Part shown: positions 27,415 to 33,892 of the stretch, in pieces
Layout of the letters: each line of letters opens with the position of its first letter
Position numbering within the stretch: position 1 is the stretch's first letter
Source of the DNA: WTFY01 sp965220875
GTDB taxonomy: Bacteria > Pseudomonadota > Gammaproteobacteria > UBA4575
Direction: 5' to 3'
NCBI GenBank assembly: GCA_965220875.1
Contig: OZ244849.1
Span: forward strand, 1,550,001 to 1,614,000
Length of the DNA stretch: 64,000 bases
The notes under the pieces: generated by a model
The model's database searches: none
Seen by the model: the letters and a program-made list of their open reading frames with translations, nothing else
What the model was told of the DNA's origin: nothing
Position numbers and translations under genes: made by a program

Positions 27415-27487
27415 GCGGGCATAGTTTAACGGTAAAACGTTTAGGCGCCCACCTTAAAGAGTGTCGGTTCGAATCCGATTGTCCGCT
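27415..27487 (+). tRNA. tRNA-Gly-like sequence with abnormal anticodon arm (likely pseudo-tRNA)
   Basis: A 73-base cloverleaf can be drawn: acceptor GCGGGCA with TGTCCGC (one G-U), D arm GTTT/AAAC around AACGGTA, and T arm GTCGG/CCGAT around TTCGAAT. These parts resemble bacterial tRNA-Gly(CCC). The anticodon arm is irregular: pairing TTTAG with TTAAA leaves a nine-base loop GCGCCCACC, and the alternative seven-base loop lacks U33. CCA is not encoded. The triplet CCC is present in the loop. I read it as a decayed or very divergent tRNA-Gly lying at an A+T-rich island border. Confidence 0.45.
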
Positions 27488-27791
27488 CTTACTCCAGTTC
27501 TTGGTTTTCTTTTATATTTTTCCGATTCGTAACTTTTCCTGCTGCAAAAATTGCTGTCACTACTCGCCATACGCACACTAAAAGACATGTCGGTATCGCA
27601 AGTATCCATAAATCATCGCTTTGTGTTTTGGCAGGAAAATGTGCACCTTACCAGAAGCTTTAGTAACTGCTAGTATCATCTGCTTTGACAATGGAATGAG
27701 AAGGAGCTAAGGAGATGAAATTCAAATTAATACAATGTCAATTGATTCTGGCATTTCTCATGTTCCAGAAGTAATCATTTCCAGCAGGTAG
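27488..27791. other. A+T-rich stretch without a confident gene
   Basis: Nothing recognised except a 19-codon frame starting at 27715 (signal-peptide-like, then stop) preceded by GGAG and AAGGAG motifs. It may be the stump of a lost secreted-protein gene. Composition is like the small gene that follows. Confidence 0.35.
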
Positions 27792-28094
27792 ATGAATGTT
27801 TTTTTTACATGGGTTGTAGAGCAGGCTGCGTGGCTTATTGCAGGAGCAGCAGTTTCTGCAGCTATGTGCTTTCTTTACTTTAGGAAGCACAAAAAACAGA
27901 TGCGAAAAGATATTGATCAATCAAGGTCCTTTCAAAATCGAAGTCACTCACAGTCCCGTTCTAGAAGCCCAGAGGAAATTCAGCTTGCAATTAAAAAAAT
28001 GGAAAAAAGAAATGAAATTTGGGATGAAATGTCCCTAATTATATTTTTATTAGGATTGGTTGCCATGGGGATTGTCGTATTGATTGTAAATTAG
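27792..28094 (+). CDS. small membrane protein, unknown
   Basis: Not recognised. The 100-residue product has a hydrophobic N-terminal segment (WVVEQAAWLIAGAAVSAAMCFLYF), a basic, Arg/Ser/Gln-rich middle (about residues 31-68, including SQSRSRS), and a second hydrophobic segment at the C-terminus (SLIIFLLGLVAMGIVVLIV). Both ends are therefore likely membrane-anchored with the charged middle in the cytoplasm. It starts with ATG but has only a weak upstream purine run. It sits alone between a tRNA relic and an IS remnant in A+T-rich DNA. Codon content and layout make it a plausible real gene, but no homologue can be named. Confidence 0.5.
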   Translation: MNVFFTWVVEQAAWLIAGAAVSAAMCFLYFRKHKKQMRKDIDQSRSFQNRSHSQSRSRSPEEIQLAIKKMEKRNEIWDEMSLIIFLLGLVAMGIVVLIVN

Positions 28095-28359
28095 CGGTCC
28101 TTAATCCCTAGGGGGAGGGCCAGATAAAACCTCTAGAGCTTGACGTCCAAATTCAGGTTTTTTTTAGGAATTAACATGACTACCAGGGTCTGTTCAGTAC
28201 AAAGGATACCTAGAGTCTAAAACTCCAGGATTAACTGCGGAAATCGGGATGTACATGGGTACCCATGTCAAAGGCAGGGATCAAAACAATTAGCAGGGGA
28301 ACCATAACCAGTCAACTCGATGGTTGTATTTAAAGAATCTTCTTTCGGTTGCCGTGCTG
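28095..28359. other. spacer with a 16-base perfect palindrome
   Basis: No gene seen. It contains the perfect palindrome ACATGGGTACCCATGT at 28253-28268 and an eight-T run near 28160 that could act in termination of the small membrane-protein gene. The right end abuts the istB remnant. Confidence 0.4.
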
Positions 28360-28485
28360 TCACTTGGGCAGCAAGCAGACTTCGGCCACCCAAAGATGAC
28401 CATGGCGCTCCTCGACCCGCTTACCCACCATTGCGAGATCATCGAGACCGGCAACGAGATCTGGTGCTTCAAGAACCGATCCTGA
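28360..28485 (+). pseudogene. istB: IS21-family istB remnant (C-terminal 40 or so codons)
   Basis: The plus-strand frame reads FGHPKMTMALLDPLTHHC, then EIIETGNEIWCFKNRS and a stop. This matches the conserved C-terminus of IstB, the AAA+ helper of IS21-type transposons (family pattern FGDPKMTTALLDRLTHHC with ETGN and FKNR). Everything upstream of this tail, including the ATPase core, and all of istA are missing, so it is a transposition scar. The minus-strand frame over the same bases is a shadow. It marks past mobile-element activity next to the WD40/COG0523 operon. Confidence 0.7.
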
Positions 28486-28568
28486 CCCGGCGCCGGCACC
28501 CGAGACTGCAAGTAGCGAGCCGGAAGAGGTGCCCACCCCCGCACGCAGGCAATTCAGGCGTTTGTTCA

Positions 28569-29609
28569 TCATCCTATCCTCCAAACTGTCACGCCGCCCC
28601 GGGCATCGAGCGCGGCAAGTGCGCGCCCGTCTGGCCGCCAGTACAATTCTGCCACTACGCCCGCCACAAACGCGGCCCCGATCGGACCGCCTTCTCCGTC
28701 TCCCTGAAGCGACCACACAACCACGGCACCGTCGCGGCCTCCCGAGGCCAAGCGCATCGCGCGGTGAGCGAAGGCGAGTTTCGTGACGGGTTGAACATGA
28801 AGCTCTAAAACGCCGGGTAGCGTTCCTTCAGGACCACCTCCCTGGAAGCTCCAGACCGTCACCACGTTGCCTCCGCCGGTGGCCAAGAGGGTGCCAGTGG
28901 CATCGAAGGCCAAGGCCGACGGTTTACCAGGATAACCGGACATCATGGAGTCCTGCTCCGTGGAGCGACGCCAGAAGTGCACCGAGTTGTCTTGGCTGCC
29001 ACAGGCCACGATATCCCCGTCCGGGCTCAGTACCATCGACACCAAGGAGCCCTTCCACTCCAGCTTCTGGCGAAGCTCCCCAGTGGACGCGTCGAAGAAC
29101 GTCACTCGACCGTAACAGGCGGTCGCAAGCTCCCCTGCACCGGACCAGGCGATCGCGCTGACGGTGCTGGGATGATCATCAGACCGCCAGACTTCTTGGC
29201 CGTGTGCACCATACGTGCGAACCTGCCGGGAGCAGGAGGCCGCCAGCCGTTGGCCGTCCGGCGACCACGCCACGTTCTCTACCCAACCGCTGTCGACATC
29301 GATAGCCTGTCGTTGCTGACCTTCGGCGATATCCCAGATAAGGACTCGTCCGTCCTGGCCAGCGGTAGCAAACATGGTACCGCTTGGATGGATCGCCATC
29401 GCGAGCACGCCGCCATCATGAGCCTCCTGTCGTGCCCAGGCGCTTGCCCCGGACTTGCCGTCGAACGCGTAGACAGCACCCGCGGTATCGCCAACAATCA
29501 GCGCATCACCGCCTCGTGTCCAACCCCCGGCGATGGCGTAGTCGCCGACCGCCGCAGACCAGCCCCGGCGGAGCACCCCCTGCGGTTTGTCGGTACTCAC
29601 ATCAGACAT
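28569..29609 (-). CDS. WD40-repeat protein linked to a COG0523 GTPase
   Basis: Predicted beta-propeller of 346 residues with about seven WD40 blades; clear repeats include HDGGVLAMAIHPSG...DGRVLIWD (about residues 63-94), VENVAWSPDGQRLAA, VSMVLSPDGDIVACGSQDNSVHFW, and RLASGGRDGAVVVWS. No signal peptide, so it should be cytoplasmic. It overlaps the end of the COG0523 GTPase gene by 13 bases, so the two are translated together and may work as partners. WD40 proteins next to this GTPase family occur in other proteobacterial zinc-responsive operons as I recall; the biochemical role is unknown. It may serve as a scaffold for metal handover (inference). Confidence 0.75.
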   Translation of the reverse strand: MSDVSTDKPQGVLRRGWSAAVGDYAIAGGWTRGGDALIVGDTAGAVYAFDGKSGASAWARQEAHDGGVLAMAIHPSGTMFATAGQDGRVLIWDIAEGQQRQAIDVDSGWVENVAWSPDGQRLAASCSRQVRTYGAHGQEVWRSDDHPSTVSAIAWSGAGELATACYGRVTFFDASTGELRQKLEWKGSLVSMVLSPDGDIVACGSQDNSVHFWRRSTEQDSMMSGYPGKPSALAFDATGTLLATGGGNVVTVWSFQGGGPEGTLPGVLELHVQPVTKLAFAHRAMRLASGGRDGAVVVWSLQGDGEGGPIGAAFVAGVVAELYWRPDGRALAALDARGGVTVWRIG

Positions 29610-30943
29610 GCCTCGAACCCGTGCCGCATGCTCTCCTCATCGAGGTTGCGACCGATGAAGATGAGCTGATTGCGCCGCGGCGAGTCTCCCCATGGACGAT
29701 CCGGTTGGCCGTCAAAGAGCATGTGAACCCCCTGGAAGACGAAGCGGTGCGACTCACCCGCGAGGCTGATGAAGCCCTTCATTCGGAAGATGTCCACCCC
29801 GCGCTCACGGAGCAGCTCGCCAAGCCAGGCGTTGAGCCTTTCTTGATCGACGTCGCCGTCCCTCTCGATGGCGATCGAGCCCACCTCGTCGTCATGCTCG
29901 TGTTGTGCGACCCAGGTGCGCTCGACCTCCTGCCTGATTGCCGCTCCTTGCGCGTTTGTCAGTCGGAGATCGAACTCTTCCGCGGTGTGCTGGGCGTAGA
30001 GGCCAAGCCGCACCCGTGTATCGACCTCCAAGAAGAACGATTTGCGCCCGGGGGAATCGAGCAGGAGGTTCACATGCTTTCCGACAGGAATCACTTTCCC
30101 CGGATGAATGGGTTCCGCAGGTTCAGCGTACCGCCGCACACACCACTCCGCACCCTCGCGTAGAGTAGCGTCATCCGTGCCCTGGTCGGACACGACGACA
30201 AGCGACATCGCCGGGTCAGGCCCATCGGCAAGGCTGAGTTCGTAGTGGCCGATTTCAAGCGAATAGACTCCAGTCCATTCGAACGGATATTCGGGCTCGA
30301 GGAAGGTGGGGCGACGCTTGAGCACCTGGTCCAGGTCGAAGGCACCGAGGTTGAGTACCGTGTCGACGGAGACGTTCGCCCGTTCGCAGCGCACGACTCG
30401 CGCCATTCGGTTCATGTCTCGAAGCCGAGCTTCGAGCGTGTCGAGCGCTTCGCCGTCGACGAGGTCCGTCTTGTTGAGCACGAGGACGTCTGCGAACGCA
30501 ATTTGCTCGGTGCTTTCGTCACTTCGCCCGAGCTGCTGTTCTATGTGGGCTGCATCGACGAGCGTGACGATTCCGTCAAGCGAGAACTCCGCGCGGATCT
30601 CGTCGTCCATGAAGAAGGTCTGAGCGACCGGGCCGGGGTCGGCGAGCCCTGTGGTTTCCACCAGCACATAGTCGAACTTGTCGCGGCGCTTCATGAGATT
30701 GCCGAGCACCCGAATCAGGTCTCCGCGGACCGTGCAGCAGATGCAGCCGTTCGACATCTCGAAGATCTCTTCGTCAGCGTCGATGACGAGCGCCTGATCG
30801 ATGCCGACCTCCCCGTACTCGTTCTCGATCACGGCGATGCGCTTACCATGCTCCTCACTCAAGATCCGGTTGAGCAGGGTCGTCTTGCCAGAGCCGAGGA
30901 AGCCCGTGAGAATGGAAACAGGTACTTTAGCCGGTGCGTTCAT
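29597..30943 (-). CDS. COG0523 (CobW/ZigA/YciC-type) metal-handling GTPase
   Basis: G3E-family GTPase of 448 residues. P-loop GFLGSGKTT spans residues 14-22, the subfamily metal motif CICC occurs at 67-70 (in SNGCICCTVRGD), and NKTD gives guanine specificity. The C-terminal CobW_C domain follows, with an acidic His-containing segment (AQHEHDDEVG). Proteins of this family deliver or allocate zinc, cobalt or iron; the Zur-like box upstream of this operon points to zinc. The start overlaps the preceding gene by four bases and the end overlaps the WD40 gene by 13. It is cytoplasmic. Confidence 0.88.
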   Translation of the reverse strand: MNAPAKVPVSILTGFLGSGKTTLLNRILSEEHGKRIAVIENEYGEVGIDQALVIDADEEIFEMSNGCICCTVRGDLIRVLGNLMKRRDKFDYVLVETTGLADPGPVAQTFFMDDEIRAEFSLDGIVTLVDAAHIEQQLGRSDESTEQIAFADVLVLNKTDLVDGEALDTLEARLRDMNRMARVVRCERANVSVDTVLNLGAFDLDQVLKRRPTFLEPEYPFEWTGVYSLEIGHYELSLADGPDPAMSLVVVSDQGTDDATLREGAEWCVRRYAEPAEPIHPGKVIPVGKHVNLLLDSPGRKSFFLEVDTRVRLGLYAQHTAEEFDLRLTNAQGAAIRQEVERTWVAQHEHDDEVGSIAIERDGDVDQERLNAWLGELLRERGVDIFRMKGFISLAGESHRFVFQGVHMLFDGQPDRPWGDSPRRNQLIFIGRNLDEESMRHGFEACLM

Positions 30944-31251
30944 TCAGTCCTCCTTGAGCAAAGCTCGTAAATTGGAGTTTTGACGTCGAACCCCCACGCC
31001 ATGCAAATCTGGACTAGGTCTTCGGCGTCAATCGCGTCCGTGGGTTTGTGAAGTTTGTATTGCAGCACTGGGGCATCAGGCTGAAGCAGCGCGACCACAG
31101 TCTCGATAGGCGCACAGCCCTCTTCGAGGCATGCCAGCTCGGTGACCTTGACGGTCGTGCCATCGGGAAGGCTCAGCGTTGCGCGCAATGCCTCTTTGAT
31201 TTGTCGAACCCGTTCGAGATTCGGGCGACGTGGCGATGTATTGATCAACAT
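30940..31251 (-). CDS. small protein at the head of the COG0523 operon, unknown
   Basis: Not recognised with certainty. From the ATG preceded by a GGGAG purine run the product is 103 residues with a compact domain: helix-like start (NLERVRQIKEALRATL), then LPDGTTVKVTELACLEEGC with two cysteines spaced CxxxxC, and a C-terminal part ending in KTPIYELCSRRTE with a third cysteine. The frame stays open for 94 codons further upstream (to a GTG at 31533), so the gene may be longer or fused to another small domain; the 49-bp shared element covers the chosen start. The four-base overlap with the GTPase gene argues that it is real and functionally linked. It could be a metal-binding partner (inference). 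Confidence 0.6.
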   Translation of the reverse strand: MLINTSPRRPNLERVRQIKEALRATLSLPDGTTVKVTELACLEEGCAPIETVVALLQPDAPVLQYKLHKPTDAIDAEDLVQICMAWGFDVKTPIYELCSRRTE

Positions 31252-31299
31252 GTTTTCTTTTCTCCCTGGGACACGGCGAGACCAAAGCTGGGCCGGATG
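31251..31299 (-). repeat. 50-bp leader element, copy B
   Basis: On the minus strand it contains GGTCTCGCCGTGTC, then GGGAGAAAAG directly before the ATG of the small protein. It pairs with copy A at 27135-27184. If the longer frame is the true gene, this copy lies inside coding sequence, which would argue against a regulatory role. Confidence 0.6.
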
Positions 31300-31533
31300 G
31301 CCTCTCGTTCCGCTCATCCTGCCTCCTGCGTGTTGAGTGAGTCCTTGACCGTCGGCGATGCCCCGGGATTCGACTGCCTGTCGGCGCTCCGTGTGAAACT
31401 TGCTCAAGACGGTGTTCGCCTTGGCAAGGGCTTTGACCGCCTCGGCGTAGGCCTCCAGCCGCTCGCCCGGAAAGCCCCGCTCAAAGCTGCGTTGAATTCC
31501 TGCGGCCATGCCGCTTTCCACGGGACCCAGCAC
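31252..31533 (-). other. upstream open frame in the COG0523 operon
   Basis: An uninterrupted extension of the small-protein frame, with GTG at 31533 and ATG at 31509 as possible starts; a GGAAAG purine run lies just before the ATG. The encoded stretch contains an amphipathic helix (LEAYAEAVKALAKANTVLSKF) and resembles nothing I recognise. It starts about 20 to 50 bases downstream of the Zur-like box. It may be a separate small domain fused to the C-terminal one or merely an open leader. Confidence 0.35.
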
Positions 31534-31551
31534 TTGTGACCAAGTAATGCT

Positions 31552-31563
31552 ATGTTATAACAT
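31552..31563. promoter_or_regulatory. Zur-box-like palindrome
   Basis: ATGTTATAACAT is a perfect 12-base palindrome between the divergently arranged COG0523 operon and a Fur-family-like remnant. Zur operators of proteobacteria contain the half-site TGTTAT with ATAACA; the compact form seen here fits the core used in alphaproteobacterial Zur sites as I recall them. Its position just before the first possible starts of the operon is right for repression. Binding by Zur is inferred. Confidence 0.5.
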
Positions 31564-31596
31564 CTTATTCACGAAACACAATAAGAGAACAGGCCG

Positions 31597-31886
31597 ATGA
31601 CGCGCCCGTCGACCCAGCCTCGGCCCTGCACCGACTCCAGCTGCCGCGGGAAGCATGGGCCAGCCGAACGGGTTGCCTTGCAATGTCCCGTGCGGCGCTG
31701 CTCGGCGTACAGCTGACGACGCTCAGGCTGCAAATTCTGGACCTGCTGTCGGAGAGTGGTCACAGCCTGTCCCGCTGCCAGCTACATGTCCGGGATTTGA
31801 GCGATAACGCGACTGAAATCGCCCGACAGCACCAAAGTTCAACGAATCCCTATTACGCTTATATATGCGTAAAAACACCTGTATAA
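31597..31886 (+). pseudogene. possible zur (Fur-family) remnant, frameshifted and truncated
   Basis: An ATG at 31597 opens a frame that ends after 38 codons, while a frame shifted relative to it (31593-31886) encodes ALLGVQLTTLRLQILDLL then SESGHSLSRCQL. This resembles the Zur N-terminus pattern, in which a Cys is followed by GVRLTPLRRQVLELL, then a loop and AYDLL. The winged helix and all metal-binding motifs are missing after about residue 80, and there is no start codon in the matching frame. It lies directly beside the Zur-like palindrome and divergent to the COG0523 operon, where a zur gene would be expected. The match is by eye over about 35 residues, so identity is tentative. Confidence 0.4.
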
Positions 31887-31913
31887 AACGTATCTATACG
31901 TATATACAGGTGT
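31875..31913. repeat. 39-bp near-perfect inverted repeat
   Basis: The left arm ACACCTGTATAAAACGTAT and right arm ATACGTATATACAGGTGT are complementary apart from a TT/A difference, around a two-base centre. The repeat is A+T-rich in the middle, with CACCTG/CAGGTG at the ends. It occurs where the zur-like remnant breaks off, so it may be a cruciform-forming border, an IS end or a bidirectional terminator. Confidence 0.55.
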
Positions 31914-32171
31914 ATATCAATAGTGCAATAATATTCATAAAGTTAAGTCAATGGCTGCGCCTTACTTGAAATAAACATTCATTGCTATATCCGCGCTCAA
32001 AGCGGGTTTTGGACCTTCAGCGAGAATGGGGACGATGGAAGTGTTGGCACTTTTTTCCAAGGAGTGAGCACAGCAGTCGAATGAACGCATCCCGAACAGG
32101 TGCATTTGTCGAGTCAGGAACGTCCAATATGGTGTAGCTGGAGAATTAGACCTGAATAGGAGTATCTAGCT
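31914..32171. other. spacer before the Tat-exported binding protein
   Basis: No gene seen. It includes the imperfect hairpin CCGCGCT/AGCGGG followed by TTTT near 32000, and a TTGGCAC sequence near 32045 which lacks the -12 half of a sigma-54 promoter. The ribosome site for the next gene is AGGAG about eight bases before its ATG. Confidence 0.4.
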
Positions 32172-33194
32172 ATGATAAATAAAGAAAATACTGGTATGTC
32201 GCGTCGCAACGTGCTGAAAGGTCTGGCTGCGGGCACAGTCGTCGCCGCTGGCGGACTTGCATTCGGTTCCCGGGCCGCCTACGCCGGCAGCGGGCTCACC
32301 AAGGTCCGTCTGGCCTGGGCAGAACCCGCGTCCTGCCATGCGCCTTTCGCGTTCGCGATTGATAAAGGCATGTTCAAGAAACAGGGTATTGATCTCGAGC
32401 TAACCTATCACGGCCTTGCCGGTGCTGACCAGATCAAGGCGATAGATGCCGGGGAAACCGACATGGGTTCCCATCTTTTGATCGACTGGCTGAAGCCGAT
32501 ATACGACCAGAATTCGTCCGTGAAGATCATCGCCGGCACACATGACGGTTGCCAGCGCATTCTCGTCTCGAACTCGTCGAAGATCGCGTCGGTGCAAGAC
32601 CTGAAGGGCAAGTCGATCGCGGTCGGCGGGCTCGGCGACGTGGCGCATGTGGCATTCCTCGTGACGGTGGCCAAGGCCGGGCTCGATCCGCACAAGGACG
32701 TTAACTGGGTCGAGATCCCGTACGGCGAACTCGGCGAAGCCGTTAATACCGGCAAGGTCGACGCACTCGCCACCTTGGATGCGTTGGCCTATATCAACAA
32801 GAGTTCGTTCAACATGCGGGAAATCGCCAATACGCATAGCGGCCATTATCACGGCCGTACCTGCTGTGTGCTTGGCGTCAACGGCGAGTTCCTCCGCAAG
32901 AATCGCGGTGTGGTACAGAGGGCAACCACAGGCGTCCTCGACGCTTACGATTATGCTGCCGCGATGCCGAGGGAAGTCTCAGAGCACTACATCAGCAAGT
33001 ACAAGCCCGGGTATACGGTAGATGATCTCACCGCCGTGCTCGCCGCCCTGCCTCTACGACGCCATCCGCTTGGAGAGGAACTGGTCAGGCAGACTGCGGA
33101 CTCGATCGACGAAATGAAGGAAGTGAAAGTTTTGTCTTCCGACGTGAATACGGCGGAGTTCGCAAGTCATATCACCGACAACATTATTGTCTGA
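32172..33194 (+). CDS. orphan Tat-exported ABC substrate-binding protein (NitT/TauT-like)
   Basis: Predicted periplasmic binding protein of 340 residues. A canonical Tat signal (MSRRNVLKGLAAGTVVAAGG) ends near AYAGSG. The mature part follows the SsuA/TauA/NMT1 pattern: FAIDKGMFKKQGIDLELTY, AGADQIKAIDAGETDMG, VQDLKGKSIAVGGLGDVAHV, and GKVDALATLDA. These receptors bind nitrate, sulphonates or pyrimidine-like molecules, and the ligand cannot be told here. No permease or ATPase gene is adjacent. The start ATG has an AGGAG site. It lies between the metal block and the tRNA group. Confidence 0.82.
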   Translation: MINKENTGMSRRNVLKGLAAGTVVAAGGLAFGSRAAYAGSGLTKVRLAWAEPASCHAPFAFAIDKGMFKKQGIDLELTYHGLAGADQIKAIDAGETDMGSHLLIDWLKPIYDQNSSVKIIAGTHDGCQRILVSNSSKIASVQDLKGKSIAVGGLGDVAHVAFLVTVAKAGLDPHKDVNWVEIPYGELGEAVNTGKVDALATLDALAYINKSSFNMREIANTHSGHYHGRTCCVLGVNGEFLRKNRGVVQRATTGVLDAYDYAAAMPREVSEHYISKYKPGYTVDDLTAVLAALPLRRHPLGEELVRQTADSIDEMKEVKVLSSDVNTAEFASHITDNIIV

Positions 33195-33212
33195 CCCGCA
33201 ACGCACAAGCCG

Positions 33213-33237
33213 CCAGGGGGGAGGGAGACTCCCCTGG
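33213..33237 (+). terminator. hairpin after the binding-protein gene
   Basis: CCAGGGG and CCCCTGG form a perfect seven-base stem around an 11-base loop, beginning 19 bases after the stop. There is no U-run, so it may be a Rho-assisted or mRNA-stabilising hairpin. Confidence 0.45.
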
Positions 33238-33616
33238 AGGCCAGTGCCGTAATCGATCAGTAATCTGCCCCACGGGAAGGTCCAGTTTCAAGGCAGTAAA
33301 CCGTCGAGAACAATCAGGAACCGTTACAACGGATGCTCAGGTCAGGAGCAGTCGCGGTGAAATTCAGCTTGTCCAGGGCGCGGATGGAGGTTCCGTTCCG
33401 CGATTTCATAACCCGGGACGGGAGCGAGCCGCTCAATCCCATCCCTGACGAATCAGGCTGATGCGCTTTAACGATACTGACATGCTAGCCTTATAAATTT
33501 GCGAATTCTGGAACAAGAAGCAAATTTGTATGCTGCTAATTCGCCAATGCCCGCAGATGACTTTAGAGAGCAACAGAAAGGCAAACCACCAGCAATGGCT
33601 ACAGTTATCAAAAAAC
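33238..33616. other. spacer before tRNA-Ser
   Basis: No gene recognised. A 34-codon frame from a GTG at 33357 (ending FRDFITRDGSEPLNPIPDESG minus its last residues) stays G+C-rich and might be the tail of a lost gene. The part from about 33460 onward is A+T-rich and looks like flanking DNA of the tRNA. Confidence 0.35.
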
Positions 33617-33709
33617 TGGCGGAGAGAGTGGGATTCGAACCCACGGTCCAAGGATTACTCAGACAACTCCTTAGCAGGGAGCCCCATTCGACCACTCTGG
33701 CACCTCTCC
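33617..33709 (-). tRNA. tRNA-Ser(GCT)
   Basis: A 93-base serine tRNA on the minus strand including encoded CCA: acceptor GGAGAGG/CTCTCC, long variable arm typical of class II tRNAs, anticodon loop CTGCTAA giving GCT for AGC/AGU codons, and T loop TTCGAAT. In many gammaproteobacteria this gene follows csrA on the same strand; here it is inverted relative to csrA and about 18.5 kb away. Confidence 0.95.
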
Positions 33710-33774
33710 ACGATTTGCAATTAAAAGTATATCGAATACCTGTGGATGTATGTAGTTCGGAGTAAAAATTTAGC

Positions 33775-33780
33775 TATAAT
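33775..33780 (+). promoter_or_regulatory. -10 element of the tRNA-Arg(ACG) promoter
   Basis: A perfect TATAAT lies 11 bases before the mature 5-prime end of the tRNA. No good -35 hexamer is present at 16-18 base spacing. Confidence 0.5.
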
Positions 33781-33790
33781 CCCTGTTTCT

Positions 33791-33867
33791 GCGCCCGTAG
33801 CTCAGTTGGATAGAGTACCTGGCTACGAACCAGGCGGTCGGGAGTTCGAATCTCTCCGGGCGCGCCA
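33791..33867 (+). tRNA. tRNA-Arg(ACG)
   Basis: A 77-base tRNA with encoded CCA. Acceptor GCGCCCG/CGGGCGC, anticodon stem CCTGG/CCAGG around CTACGAA giving ACG (read as ICG for CGU, CGC and CGA), and T loop TTCGAAT. It differs at only four positions from the tRNA-Arg(TCG) at 40.1 kb. Part of the displaced csrA-tRNA group. Confidence 0.96.
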
Positions 33868-33892
33868 TTTAAATGACCTGTCATGACCGCGA

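Noticed and set aside
28360..28716. Minus-strand open frame overlapping the istB remnant
   Set aside because: Its sequence is the antisense of the IstB tail and the WD40 end.
32040..32060. Sigma-54 promoter (TTGGCAC) before the Tat-exported receptor
   Set aside because: The -12 TTGC element is missing at the required spacing.
33433..33651. Minus-strand open frame across tRNA-Ser
   Set aside because: It reads through the tRNA sequence; a well-formed tRNA is the better explanation.
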